A stretch of 64,000 nt of DNA, from NCBI RefSeq assembly GCF_014384905.1, contig NZ_JACRSV010000001.1, positions 1,302,001 through 1,366,000 of the forward strand. Reading direction: 5' to 3'. Numbering within the stretch: position 1 is the first letter of the stretch; every line of letters begins with the position of its first letter. A program made the position numbers and the translations under genes. The notes below the pieces were generated by a model. That model was not told where the DNA came from and made no database searches. It worked only from the letters and a program-made list of their open reading frames with translations. The DNA comes from Fumia xinanensis (lineage in GTDB: Bacteria; Bacillota; Clostridia; Oscillospirales; Ruminococcaceae). Shown in pieces: positions 25,271-34,141 of this stretch.

Positions 25271-25633
25271 TTACGCGTAATCCTCCCGCACCACCAAGAT
25301 CTCCTGGTGGGTGGGATACCGCACCGGCTCGCCGCAGGTGACGTAGCGGACGGTTTTGCCGTACTGGGTCACCACTAAACTGCATCCCGCCGGGATACTG
25401 AGCTTTGGGGAGGCAAACACCTTGGTCTCGTAGTTAAGCGCCGCCGCCTGCCCTTGCTTGACCGGCTGGTTGCCGTACCGCGCGCCGGAACGGGAGCGGC
25501 TCACAGCGCAGGGAAACCGCTTGTACAAAAGGTTCTCCTCCTCCTCTTGGATGAGCTTCCCCTCCTTGTACCTACGCTCATATACATCCATCACCCCATC
25601 GAAGGTGGAGGCGATGATCTGCTCTTCGTTCAT
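25271..25633 (-). CDS. Phage head-tail adaptor-like protein
   Basis: 120 residues. Recognisable as an XkdH-like gene by position and by its beta-rich C-terminus (KLSIPAGCSLVVTQYGKTVR, YPTHQEILVVRED). Function in head completion is inferred from place between the connector (25686) and the joining protein (24650). GGAACGG lies upstream of the ATG. A CAAAATCAAATGC-type repeat lies in the gap at 25222-25255. Confidence 0.7.
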   Translation of the reverse strand: MNEEQIIASTFDGVMDVYERRYKEGKLIQEEEENLLYKRFPCAVSRSRSGARYGNQPVKQGQAAALNYETKVFASPKLSIPAGCSLVVTQYGKTVRYVTCGEPVRYPTHQEILVVREDYA

Positions 25634-25685
25634 CGAATCTTCCGTTCCTTTCTCCCTGACCCCTGCCACGGGGATATCCCGCCTG

Positions 25686-25991
25686 CTACCACTTCATCTT
25701 TCGAAAGGCGTTGAGCCTTTCGCTATAACCTTGAAGCACATCCTGGGCCCCGTCGCTGTAGGTGACAGAAAAATCGCCCCGGGTGACAGATTTGACCGCT
25801 TTGCCGCCGTCCTTCGCCTCCCGGTAGCAGCCCGCCGCCATCTGAGAGGCGAGATGTTCCGCCCCTTTGGGGATTTCCTCCAGATGGCAGTAGCTTTTGA
25901 TGTACTCCTCGGTCAGTTCGCAGCAAAACAGCAGCAGCGCCTCGTCATACCCATCGGCAAGCAGCAGTTTTGCCTTATCCGCAATGTTCAT
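25686..25991 (-). CDS. Phage head-tail connector (gp6-like)
   Basis: 101 residues, mostly helical: ADKAKLLLADGYDEALLLFC, CELTEEYIKSYCHLEEIPKG, then YSERLNAFRKMKW. Size and helices fit the gp6-like adaptor placed just downstream of the capsid gene. GGAAAGG precedes the ATG. Confidence 0.75.
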   Translation of the reverse strand: MNIADKAKLLLADGYDEALLLFCCELTEEYIKSYCHLEEIPKGAEHLASQMAAGCYREAKDGGKAVKSVTRGDFSVTYSDGAQDVLQGYSERLNAFRKMKW

Positions 25992-26158
25992 ATCATCAAA
26001 CCTTTCCTCTCAAGGCCCCACCCGGGGCCGCCGTGTCACACTGGCTCCGCCGCAAGCCCCAAGCGTGAACTCCGGCCACCAGCCGCTGCCGGGGCCAGCC
26101 ATCCCGCTCACGGTCTCCCCGCCGGGACTGGCGTCTTTGCCGGAACCCGGCCAAAAAA

Positions 26159-27229
26159 TCAACCCTTGGAGATGACTCTGGCGATGGGAATGGCCTTGTG
26201 GTTGATGTACTCCTTGCCGGAAGCCTCGTTGGTGTTCACCAGCTCCCAGTTGGCGCCGTTTTGCAGCTCAGCGTCGGTGGGGGACAGAGAAACCATATTT
26301 TTCTTGGTGAAATTGATGCCGTAAGGGGCAAAAATCTTTCTCTGTCTGGCGTACAGGGTGGTCTGGCCGCCGTTTGTCTTGGGGTCGCGGTCCATCTCAT
26401 AGGGGACCTCGACGCCGCAGTTGGTGTACTCGATGGCGCCGTCTCCCAAAACGTAGGTGGTATATTTATTGTGTGCAGGAACAGCAGTATCACCGGAACC
26501 GGTGGCCGCCACCTGTTCGACCGGCATACTGTCATCGATGAGCACCAGCTTGCCGTTTAAGGACGCCAGGCACAAATCCCTCTGGATGCCGTTTGCGTCG
26601 GTGTATTTCAGGTACTCCATCAGATTGAGGTTCTCAAGATTCGTCGCCACCTCGGAGTGCATGATGACGAGGGAAAACTTCTGCTTGTTGTCACCCGCCG
26701 CCTGCTGGATGACTTTGTTGAGGGTGGACGCACCGAACAATCCGTCGCCTACCGCCGTCACGTCGTAGGTGTGGCTGTCCACGAATTTTTTGTTCTCGGT
26801 GCCGGTCATGGCAAAAATGCCCTTCAGAATCGAGAGAATAGTGTCCTGGTCCACCGCGTCCCAATATTCGGCGATCTGCTGGCCCACGTTGTCCATAAAG
26901 TCAGCGCCGCCGGCAATGTCAGCGGAAAAATCGTTCTCCGTCCAGGAATTCTGGCGTCCGACTACCACCCGGTAATGGGAAAAGGTCTTTGTGGTGTTTG
27001 TGGGGGTATCGGTCTTGCCGTCGTAGTTGGCGGGAGTGCCGCCGATCTGGCCGAAGAGCGGAGTCGCCGCATAGTTGCCGCCCGCCTGCTCGGAGAAGAT
27101 GGACGCGATGCGCTGGCGCTCCACGATTGCCTTGGAGCGGATCAGCTCGTTGCGTTTCAGGTTGGGAATGCGGTCGACGTATTTGCCGAACACTTCCGCG
27201 TTAAAATTGGTTGCGTTAAAAAGTGCCAT
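26159..27229 (-). CDS. Major capsid protein
   Basis: 356 residues. The PBSX-like coat protein type: N-terminus MALFNATNFNAEVFGKYVDR, then NPLFG-like AATPLFGQIGGTPANYDGKT, SWTENDFSADIAGGADFMDN, and the C-terminal KKNMVSLSPTDAELQNGANW, ALTNTNEASG-like VNTNEASGKEY. It builds the head shell, with the scaffold encoded upstream at 27910. AAAGGAAG lies before the ATG. The strongest structural-gene signal in the window. Confidence 0.9.
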   Translation of the reverse strand: MALFNATNFNAEVFGKYVDRIPNLKRNELIRSKAIVERQRIASIFSEQAGGNYAATPLFGQIGGTPANYDGKTDTPTNTTKTFSHYRVVVGRQNSWTENDFSADIAGGADFMDNVGQQIAEYWDAVDQDTILSILKGIFAMTGTENKKFVDSHTYDVTAVGDGLFGASTLNKVIQQAAGDNKQKFSLVIMHSEVATNLENLNLMEYLKYTDANGIQRDLCLASLNGKLVLIDDSMPVEQVAATGSGDTAVPAHNKYTTYVLGDGAIEYTNCGVEVPYEMDRDPKTNGGQTTLYARQRKIFAPYGINFTKKNMVSLSPTDAELQNGANWELVNTNEASGKEYINHKAIPIARVISKG

Positions 27230-27909
27230 ATTGGTTCTTCCTTTCTCAAATGAATTGGATGCCGGCTATTTCCCGGCGCCCGTAAAATGTATCGTCAGAG
27301 GATTTCCCCCTCACGCCGAATGATGTTGGCCGCCTAAGCAGCCTTGCAGTCCTCCCGGAAAACTATCCCTGCGCCCCGGATAACCTTTTGGAAAACCGCG
27401 GGCCGATGCGGGCGTCAGCCGCCCCTGCACCCCCCGTTCTTCCGAAGCCCCGCAGGCGCGGCTATCACCCGCCCGTGGCTCACCAAAAACGTCTGAAAGC
27501 CACCAAGGTGGAGCGAACTCACCTCCCCCCGAAGCCTCCCCGGAAACCGCGGAAAACGAGCACCGTCCCTCCGCCATTTCCCCCGAAGCCCCGCAGGCGC
27601 GGATTCCATATCTGCCTGCGTTCAACCGGAGACATCCGGTAAAATCCGGGCTAATCTGGGCGTCAGCCCCTACAACCCGCAATTCCCCCGGAGCATCACG
27701 GGAGCGAACATCATCTCCCCACCGAAACCTCCGCGCCCCGGCCCGCCGCCCGCCTTCCCCTCGTCCCCGCCCCTGGCGCTGACGCTGCTCGGGCCGGACA
27801 GGGGCCCCGTGCTCCGGAATCCTTCCGTCCCACGGCTTTCCGGGGCTCCGCGCTGACGCTGCTCGCCCCGCCCTCTCCCGAAGCGTTTTGGAAAATCGGA
27901 AAGAATCCC
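27230..27909. other. GC-rich low-complexity spacer between capsid and scaffold genes
   Basis: 680 bases of imprecise repeats (cgcaggcgcgg, ccccgaagcc, gcgctgacgctgctcg). The stretch near 27820-27880 resembles 52790-52830. No frame here has a ribosome site. Head genes of PBSX-like phages are normally contiguous, so this looks like expansion of non-coding DNA. Confidence 0.6.
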
Positions 27910-28626
27910 CTATCTCCGCTCTCTGAGCCTCTGCTCCTGGGAATAGGTCAGGAATCCGGTGTCAGGCCTGCGCCCGACCCCCATGCCGCCGTCTCCGGGC
28001 TTTACCCCTTCGATGTCGGCCGGGAATGCCGCCCGAAACAGAGCGGGATACCGCTTTTTGGCCTCCCGGACAAATCCGTCGGCCTCGAGAAGGTTCCCCT
28101 CCTCGTCAAAGGCGGCCTCCCCGCCCATTTTAAAGGCCAGGTAGTCGGCGTCCAGCGCCCCGGCTTTGATGAGCTCCAGCTTGACCGACATTTCCTCCCG
28201 GTCGGCCAGACGGCCGTCTTTCTCGGCCTTTAGCTCCGCCTCCAACGCCTTCTCACGGGCAGTGAGCTCCGCCACCTGCTTTTGGAGCGCCGCCACCAGC
28301 GCCCAGGCCTCAGCCTCGCTTGGCAGCTCTTCCAGCTCCGTTTCCGCCTCCGCCGAAGCCTCTCCCTCGCCGGCCTCCGCTTTTTCCTCGGCCGCCTCAT
28401 CCTGGGAAGCCTCCTTCCCGCCAAAGCCTTCCTTCTCCTCCGAAACAGGCTTGTCCCCCTGCTCCGAAGCCTTTTTTTCAGAAACCGCTTCCCTGGCCGC
28501 CGTTTTGGAAACATCCGGCTCTTCTCCCGGCTTTTTCCCGCCGGAAGCTTCGTTGAGGGACTCCGGCAGCGTCAGGTTCTCTTCCGCCGCCTTCACCATT
28601 TTTTGAAACCAGTCCGTAGCACTCAT
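27910..28626 (-). CDS. Phage scaffolding protein
   Basis: 238 residues, highly acidic and helical: a Glu/Ala-rich disordered N-terminal half (30-105), a coiled coil (about 108-150, LVAALQKQVAELTAREKALE) and a C-terminal helical segment (AEFVREAKKRYPALF-like). Composition and position between portal and capsid identify it as the internal scaffold that shapes the procapsid and is later removed. Confidence 0.85.
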   Translation of the reverse strand: MSATDWFQKMVKAAEENLTLPESLNEASGGKKPGEEPDVSKTAAREAVSEKKASEQGDKPVSEEKEGFGGKEASQDEAAEEKAEAGEGEASAEAETELEELPSEAEAWALVAALQKQVAELTAREKALEAELKAEKDGRLADREEMSVKLELIKAGALDADYLAFKMGGEAAFDEEGNLLEADGFVREAKKRYPALFRAAFPADIEGVKPGDGGMGVGRRPDTGFLTYSQEQRLRERR

Positions 28627-28680
28627 TCCTTTCTGTCTGTATTTAAAAATCGCTTAGTGCAACTTTTATGCCGCAAAAAC

Positions 28681-30066
28681 TTACTCGTTTCCTTCCCCGC
28701 ACCGGCGGAGCTCTTCCTCCACATCGGTAACCCAGGGATGGTTCTCCAGCACCGTCTGCCGCGACAGCATCCCTTCGGATTTCATGCAGTCGTCGATGGC
28801 CTGCTCCTCGTTGATAATGATGTCCCGGTTGAGCACAAACCGCACGGATTTGTCGCCGAAATCCCCCTGCCCGCTCAGCTGGAGCCACAGGTTCACAAAA
28901 GAAACCATTTCCGAAAGCCCACCCATGAACTCGCTCTCGATGCCGTTGCAGTCCAAATCCAAATCGGCATATAAAAATTTCAGCGCCACCCCCGACGCGG
29001 TCTTTAAATCCTCGCTCTGGGTGTCCACCCCTCTCCCCGCCTCATACAGGTCCTTGCGGTCCAGCTTTAAGTGCTTCTCCACCATGTCGGTGCTGAGACC
29101 GGTGGACTTGATGTCCAGCCCCCCGTCGTCAGTGACCTTCACCGCCTTGTACTGGCTGAGATTTTTGCGGAATTCCCCCAGCCCCTGTCCGTCGTAGTTT
29201 TTCACCACCAGAATCGAGTTGGGCGTGTCCATAATGGCGTTGGAATCGTCGGATTTTAAGAGGTCGTAATCGTCGATGAGCGGCTTCACATACCGGATGA
29301 GGGAAATCTCCTCCTCGTTGTACTTAAACGGGATGAACGGCACCTTTTTGAAGTTGTAGCCCTTCCCGCCAATCGTCATGTGGCAGCTGTCGGCCCTCAT
29401 GGGGTCGGGGCTGAGCTTGCCGTTCTCCATCAGGTAGTACCGCACCCCGTCGGAGTCCCAGTACTCCACATGGGTGAAGGTCTTTTTCCGCCGGCCCTCG
29501 TACCCTTCCGAGGTGTACACCCGCACCGCCGCCTCCAAAACGGTGTGCTCCGAATCTTCCCACAGCGGAATCACTTCCTCTGCCGGAATCTTCTGAAAGT
29601 GGATGCCCTCGTGGTCAATGTACGGCTGAAGCCAGGCGATCCCCTTCACCACCGCCTCTTTGCAGAGGTTTTGGATTTTTCGCCGGAGCCTCTGGTCAAA
29701 AATCCCGTTGAGGATGTCCCCGTACGCCCCGTCGTCGGTACTGACGGAGAACGGCCGCCCGAACAGGTACTGGCTCTTCTGATCCACCAGCTTTCGAAAA
29801 AAAGAGTGGGCGATCCGGTTGTTCGTCAGGCTTTTATCCTCCACAAGCTCCCCGTCCTCCCCGATGACCAGCCGCTTCCGCCCGAGGATGTCGTTGTCCC
29901 CCCGGTAGTACCGCGCCCCATCAAGCATCTGGATGCGCCTGGGGTCAAAAGCCCATTCCCGCACCCGGTCGGCCAGCGCCTCGTCGTCCGCCATGAGTTC
30001 TTTTGCCCCCGCCTCGATGAGCGCGTTTAAGCGTTTCGTCTCATTTCCCGTCTCGGTAAAAAACAT
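28681..30066 (-). CDS. Phage portal protein (SPP1 gp6-like)
   Basis: 461 residues. The twelve-fold portal through which DNA enters the head. Markers: YYRGDNDILGRKR near the start, HSFFRKLVDQKSQYLFGRPF, VPFIPFKYNEEEISLIRYVK, PLIDDYDLLKSDDSNAIMDT. The ATG at 30066 follows AAAGGGAAG; the frame extends to 30216 into a 53-base tandem repeat with no site. In typical phages it directly follows TerL; here a 5.7 kb block separates them. Confidence 0.92.
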   Translation of the reverse strand: MFFTETGNETKRLNALIEAGAKELMADDEALADRVREWAFDPRRIQMLDGARYYRGDNDILGRKRLVIGEDGELVEDKSLTNNRIAHSFFRKLVDQKSQYLFGRPFSVSTDDGAYGDILNGIFDQRLRRKIQNLCKEAVVKGIAWLQPYIDHEGIHFQKIPAEEVIPLWEDSEHTVLEAAVRVYTSEGYEGRRKKTFTHVEYWDSDGVRYYLMENGKLSPDPMRADSCHMTIGGKGYNFKKVPFIPFKYNEEEISLIRYVKPLIDDYDLLKSDDSNAIMDTPNSILVVKNYDGQGLGEFRKNLSQYKAVKVTDDGGLDIKSTGLSTDMVEKHLKLDRKDLYEAGRGVDTQSEDLKTASGVALKFLYADLDLDCNGIESEFMGGLSEMVSFVNLWLQLSGQGDFGDKSVRFVLNRDIIINEEQAIDDCMKSEGMLSRQTVLENHPWVTDVEEELRRCGEGNE

Positions 30067-30137
30067 TTGCGTCACTTCCCTTTCTAAATTAACAGCCCCG
30101 CCGCCATCCAAATGGAGGATAGCCCGCGGCGCCCAAA

Positions 30138-30320
30138 AACCTCCCCGCACCCTGCAGGGACACGACTTGCTCCGTCCGCGTCCACCCGGAAACCTCCCCG
30201 CACCCCGCAGGGACACGACTTGCTCCGTCCGCGTTCACCCGGAAACCTCCCCGCACCCCGCAGGGACACGACTTGCTCCGTCCGCGTTCACCCGGAAACC
30301 TCCCCGCACCCCACAACGAG
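30138..30320. repeat. 53-base tandem repeat upstream of the portal gene
   Basis: About 3.5 copies of a 53-base unit beginning ACCTCCCCGCACC and containing ACACGACTTGCTCCGTCCGC. Copies differ by one or two bases. It lies in the 700-base spacer 30067-30764; the rest of that spacer is GC-rich low-complexity DNA with no supported gene. Confidence 0.9.
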
Positions 30321-30686
30321 ACTACTTATTCCGCCCGCGGCTCTCCAAAAATTTCCCCATAAAATCAATGCACGCTCCGCCGAGCCTCCCCGCCTCCCGC
30401 AGGAGCAGAGCTCGCTCCATCCGCCATCCCGTGCCGAAGCCTCCCCAAAAATCCGTGGCGGGCGGATTCCATATCCGCCCGCGCCTCCCCAAAACCACCC
30501 AGTAGGGGCAGAGACGCTCCGCCTGGCCGCTTCCCGCCGTTCCAAAAGATTTCCCCGCCTTCTCAAACACATTTCGCGGCCGATTCTCCCCGAAGCCTTG
30601 CCTTTTCAAAGCAAACGAATTTCTCAACGCGGCTCCCGCCACGAATGAGATCCATCGAGACTGTATCGACCAACCCCGGCCTTCTA

Positions 30687-30730
30687 TTCGACATTTTTCG
30701 ACATCTTCTTTTTCCGCTTCCTGCTACACT
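30687..30730 (+). promoter_or_regulatory. Promoter with paired TTCGACA boxes, copy 1
   Basis: TTCGACA at 30687 and 30697 (10-base period), then TGCTACACT with TACACT at 30725 as an extended -10. TTCGACA is the reverse complement of TGTCGAA, the Spo0A box core. The same arrangement precedes the genes at 31762 and 33320. Confidence 0.6.
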
Positions 30731-30764
30731 AAAAGAAACAAAATTTCATCTGAGGAGGCCCGCT

Positions 30765-31616
30765 ATGTACTCAGCATTTGAAATTGTAAAAATCTCCGGC
30801 AAAGAGTATCAAAAACACTGGAAATTCTTTTTAGTTATCTCCCTGTTTTTGATTTTCCCGCTTTTCTGGTTCCGGGTCAATCAATTCGCAAGTTATCCTT
30901 TTTCCGCTTTCAAACTGTACTTATGGACGTCCCCTCTGAAAATTCCGGAAATTGGTTCTGCATTCGCTCTCAGCAGCTTCCAGGATTTTCTTAAAAGTCT
31001 CCCCTACCTGGTTACTGACAGCCTGCTTGTCCCCATTTTTGCCTTTCTTCCAGTCGCCGGGCTGTACTGGGCAGGAACCACCAAGCCTTTTGGACAGTAT
31101 TTATCCGGCACAGTAAAAAAAATCCCCCAGCTGCTTTTGCTGCAATTAATGCTCATCGCCACACGGCTCCTGTGCTTCTACATTTTTTTTGGCCTCCGCA
31201 CCCTCTATGAGTGGGGAACTGGCTCTGAAAACAAAGGCCCCCTTCCTTGGATTTGCCTTTTCATCTTCGCAGTATGCCTTGCCATCGCCATCATACTGCC
31301 CTTTTGGATCATCGTTTCTGGATTTGCCGGCATTACTATCGTATGCGAAGACAAAACGGCCTTTGCGGCCATCAAAAACTGCGTTAACCTGCTGAAAAAA
31401 CACTTTTTCACCGTCCTGTGGAACTACTTCAAGGTCAACGTTATCTTTTGGTTTGCACACGCGGCCCTCTTTTTCATTTCATTCGGCAAATTTTATGCTG
31501 CATACAAAACAAACGGCCTTGACCTGATGATGTATTTTTCGCTGCACGCCCTTCTATCCGCCGCCCTTTACCCCATCAAGGTCAGGAGCATGATGTATTT
31601 AGTAGAAACGCATTAA
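30765..31616 (+). CDS. Six-TM-type membrane protein, paralogue 1 of 3
   Basis: 283 residues with about six hydrophobic segments (near 20-40, 88-112, 125-150, 165-195, 225-245, 255-272). Recognisable paralogue of the proteins at 31762 and 33320: shared FPLFWFRVNQFASYPFS / LFLW region and a conserved AAIKNCVNLLKKHFFTVLWN motif before the last helices. The loop-helix pattern recalls membrane domains of the DUF975/GPDPase-membrane type, but I cannot assign a function. AGGAGG 7 bases before the ATG. Base composition is clearly more AT-rich than the surrounding prophage genes, and it reads against them. Confidence 0.75.
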   Translation: MYSAFEIVKISGKEYQKHWKFFLVISLFLIFPLFWFRVNQFASYPFSAFKLYLWTSPLKIPEIGSAFALSSFQDFLKSLPYLVTDSLLVPIFAFLPVAGLYWAGTTKPFGQYLSGTVKKIPQLLLLQLMLIATRLLCFYIFFGLRTLYEWGTGSENKGPLPWICLFIFAVCLAIAIILPFWIIVSGFAGITIVCEDKTAFAAIKNCVNLLKKHFFTVLWNYFKVNVIFWFAHAALFFISFGKFYAAYKTNGLDLMMYFSLHALLSAALYPIKVRSMMYLVETH

Positions 31617-31683
31617 GTTTCCAATTTAGCTGCCATTTAGCTTTTCCCCGCCAGCCTAGGCAGTTTTTTTAGTCGTTTTTTCA

Positions 31684-31727
31684 TTCGACATTTCTCGACA
31701 TCAAGTCCCTTCCAATTTTGCTACACT
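31684..31727 (+). promoter_or_regulatory. Promoter with paired TTCGACA boxes, copy 2
   Basis: TTCGACA at 31684, CTCGACA at 31694, then TACACT at 31722. About 55 bases are identical to copy 3 at 33241-33284. Confidence 0.65.
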
Positions 31728-31761
31728 AAAAGAAACAAAATTTCTGTTGTAGGAGGCCCCT

Positions 31762-32646
31762 ATGAAATCAACCGTAGAAATACTGAAAAAATCGGCAGAA
31801 AACTGTTTGACTCACTGGAAACCTTTACTCATCGTATCCATCATTTTCCGTCTAATCCTATCTATAATTACAAACTTGATCGGTCAAATTCCCGGCTATC
31901 GGCTGTGGGATGCCACCTTTTATATCATGAAGACGGTATTCCACTCTCCGTTTGTAAGAGATGGCCTCACGCCTCCCAGTATTCTATCAGTTTCCTCTAC
32001 TATAGGAATATTTCTAATTCAGTACGCTATCATTCCTGTTTGCACAACACTGCCAATTATTCTTATATTAAACAAGCAAAAAGAAGAAACTAAAACAACA
32101 TTTATGACAAGTTGGCGTGACTCTTCTGGAGCATTTGTACGCTTTACCCTCCTATGGGGCCTTTCGGTAGAACTTTTCTATACCCTTGCTATCCTCTACA
32201 AATTTATTCAAATGGCCACAGATACCGATCCTCTCGTTGATTACAGCGGACTTTTTACAGGTATTAACTTTTTCCTTATCTGCATCATCGTTATCTTTCT
32301 ACCCATGCTAATGTTCGCGTTGAAAATAACGCCAATCGTCATTGCAGCAGAGAATCGCAAAACCTACAATGGGCTTCAGCGCAGCTACCTTCTGCTTGCT
32401 CAGAATTTCTTCGCAAACTTCTGGAGTTTTCTGAAAATTACTCTTATTTTCTTTTCTCCCCATTTCCTTCTTTATTTCCTGTGCGCCAATCTTCCCTTTT
32501 ATGGAATCCTTTCCGCAGTCGTCGCCGGCGTTGTCGAGCCGCTGGAAATGGCCGCCTACCTTTACCTTTTACGGGAATTTTCATCCCAGCGTATCTTCGA
32601 TATGCGTCCTCGCCTCAAAAAGCTGGCCAAAAAGCTCAACAAATAA
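31762..32646 (+). CDS. Six-TM-type membrane protein, paralogue 2 of 3
   Basis: 294 residues with about six membrane segments. N-terminus MKSTVEILKKSAENCLTHWK parallels MTTTEIIKQSAKECKIHAKP of paralogue 3. The late motif is NGLQRSYLLLAQNFFANFWS, more diverged than in the other two. Function unknown. AT-rich. It ends 3 bases before the end of the minus-strand gene fragment 32650-33156, so the two converge. GGAGG upstream of the ATG. Confidence 0.75.
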   Translation: MKSTVEILKKSAENCLTHWKPLLIVSIIFRLILSIITNLIGQIPGYRLWDATFYIMKTVFHSPFVRDGLTPPSILSVSSTIGIFLIQYAIIPVCTTLPIILILNKQKEETKTTFMTSWRDSSGAFVRFTLLWGLSVELFYTLAILYKFIQMATDTDPLVDYSGLFTGINFFLICIIVIFLPMLMFALKITPIVIAAENRKTYNGLQRSYLLLAQNFFANFWSFLKITLIFFSPHFLLYFLCANLPFYGILSAVVAGVVEPLEMAAYLYLLREFSSQRIFDMRPRLKKLAKKLNK

Positions 32647-32649
32647 AAT

Positions 32650-33156
32650 TTACTCCAGATATGGATCGAAGCATTTTCTATAAAACCCGCTATTTTCATT
32701 GATATGTAACACTATCTGCAAATAATCTACAATGACCGTATTGTATAATTCTGTTTCCATTTTGCTGGAACTATAGGTGTATTTGTTTTTATATTGGTTA
32801 TCATCCAGCTCTTTGCGAATCAAGCGTATAAATGTATCCTCTAAATGATATTTGGAATCGACAACAAGATAGTTAAATTCACTCTTTTGAACGACTTCTT
32901 TTACCACCTGTAGTTTTTCTATATCAGTCAAATCCACATCATCAATATATAGAGAAAGAATATCACCTAAAGAACCTCCCGGATCAGAATTTTGCATGAA
33001 ATATTCCGCTGCAATTTCAGAAACTGCCTGCATATTCATAATGGGTGCATATGAGCCAGAATGGGCCAGTTGTTGAAAATTACTTTGCTGAGCAGTATAA
33101 AGGCCCTCATATCCTTTTCCTCCCACACCGCCTTTTATAAGGGCGGCTTTTTTCAT
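32650..33156 (-). pseudogene. Deleted copy of the modular protein at 34123-35514
   Basis: A 169-codon frame. Its first 45 bases are nearly identical to the leader of the 34123-35514 gene (hairpin, GGGAGGAAAAGGAT, ATGAGGGCC). Its last 40 codons align with that gene's C-terminus (SSSKMETELYNTVIVDYLQI against SSSPYETELYNRFIIEYLEG). Everything between is missing. The shared ATGAGGGCC start now runs into a stop after 24 codons because the junction is out of frame. So it is a degraded copy, or an orphan C-terminal cassette in the sense of polymorphic toxins. Translation from an internal ATG (about 33041, MNMQAVSEIA) is possible. Confidence 0.6.
33127..33154 (+). terminator. Hairpin-T tract at the leader of the gene fragment
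   Basis: CCGCC...GGCGG stem then a T run on the plus strand. The same structure is at 35531-35556. On the minus strand it lies just before the ribosome site. Confidence 0.65.
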
Positions 33157-33240
33157 CGTCCTGCTTTTCTCATAAAATCCGGTACACCGTAATGCGAGAC
33201 TTTACCCCGCCTGCCGTTCTCCATCAAACCCCGCTTTTCA

Positions 33241-33284
33241 TTCGACATTTCTCGACATCAAGTCCCTTCCAATTTTGCTACACT
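33241..33284 (+). promoter_or_regulatory. Promoter with paired TTCGACA boxes, copy 3
   Basis: TTCGACA at 33241, CTCGACA at 33251, TACACT at 33279. Essentially identical to copy 2. It drives the gene at 33320. Confidence 0.65.
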
Positions 33285-33319
33285 AAAAGAAAAAACCAAA
33301 TCCCCCTCAAGGAGGCTCT

Positions 33320-34141
33320 ATGACTACCACAGAAATTATCAAACAATCTGCCAAAGAATGTAAAATTCACGCAAAACCTTTAGCGTTTGTCATGCTTTTA
33401 GCCGGCATTCCCCTTTTCTGGCTGAAATGCCAGCAGGATGTCTTTTATCCGCTTTCATTTTCCCGGCTGTTTCTTTGGCCCCTGGAGCGCCTCACCGGCC
33501 AAGAAGACTATCTCCTTACCTGGAATCTTTCCCATTTTGTTGATAGCCTTCTGCCAATCCTGCTGGACAATTTTCTGATACCTCTTTTGGTTTTTTTGCC
33601 GGTATTTATTATCCTGAAACAGTCCACCGATTTCCATATTCGCCAAGGCGGCAGGCTTTGGCTCCACTACGCCGGACGTATCTTCCTGCTGGGCGTATTT
33701 TTCACACTGGCGCGAATCGCCGCTATCGGCGTGTTTATCGGCTTACGGCACCTTTTTAATGTAGCCGCATCGCTCACAGGTATTCTTACGGTGCTTGCAT
33801 TCACTGCCCTTATGATTTCGCTACCGTTCTGGATTTTTCTTACTGTCTTCGCCCCAATTGCCGCCGTACAAAAGGAACGCTCCGCCTACCACTCTATTCG
33901 TTATTGTGCCCGCCTTCTGAATAAACACATTATTCGCACCCTGTGGGGCTATTTCAAGCTTGCTTTTCTCTTCGGCATATTTTTGCTGCCTAAAGACAAA
34001 CTTACCCTTAACCCCGTATCTCCTACGCTAAAAAGCACAATTTTCTATGTGTTCTATCATGTTGTATTGTACCCTGTACAGCTTAAATGCTATGCATCCT
34101 ATCTTGATGAAACACTCCATTTCTATTTAAACGGCGACTGA
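33320..34141 (+). CDS. Six-TM-type membrane protein, paralogue 3 of 3
   Basis: 273 residues, about six membrane helices. Close to paralogue 1: IPLFWLKCQQDVFYPLSFSR against FPLFWFRVNQFASYPFSAFK, and SIRYCARLLNKHIIRTLWGY against AIKNCVNLLKKHFFTVLWNY. Unknown function. GGAGG upstream. Its 3' end overlaps the 3' end of the minus-strand modular gene by 19 bases, so their messages are complementary at the ends. The convergent membrane gene / modular gene layout is the same as at 31762-33156, suggesting a duplicated two-gene unit. Confidence 0.75.
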   Translation: MTTTEIIKQSAKECKIHAKPLAFVMLLAGIPLFWLKCQQDVFYPLSFSRLFLWPLERLTGQEDYLLTWNLSHFVDSLLPILLDNFLIPLLVFLPVFIILKQSTDFHIRQGGRLWLHYAGRIFLLGVFFTLARIAAIGVFIGLRHLFNVAASLTGILTVLAFTALMISLPFWIFLTVFAPIAAVQKERSAYHSIRYCARLLNKHIIRTLWGYFKLAFLFGIFLLPKDKLTLNPVSPTLKSTIFYVFYHVVLYPVQLKCYASYLDETLHFYLNGD

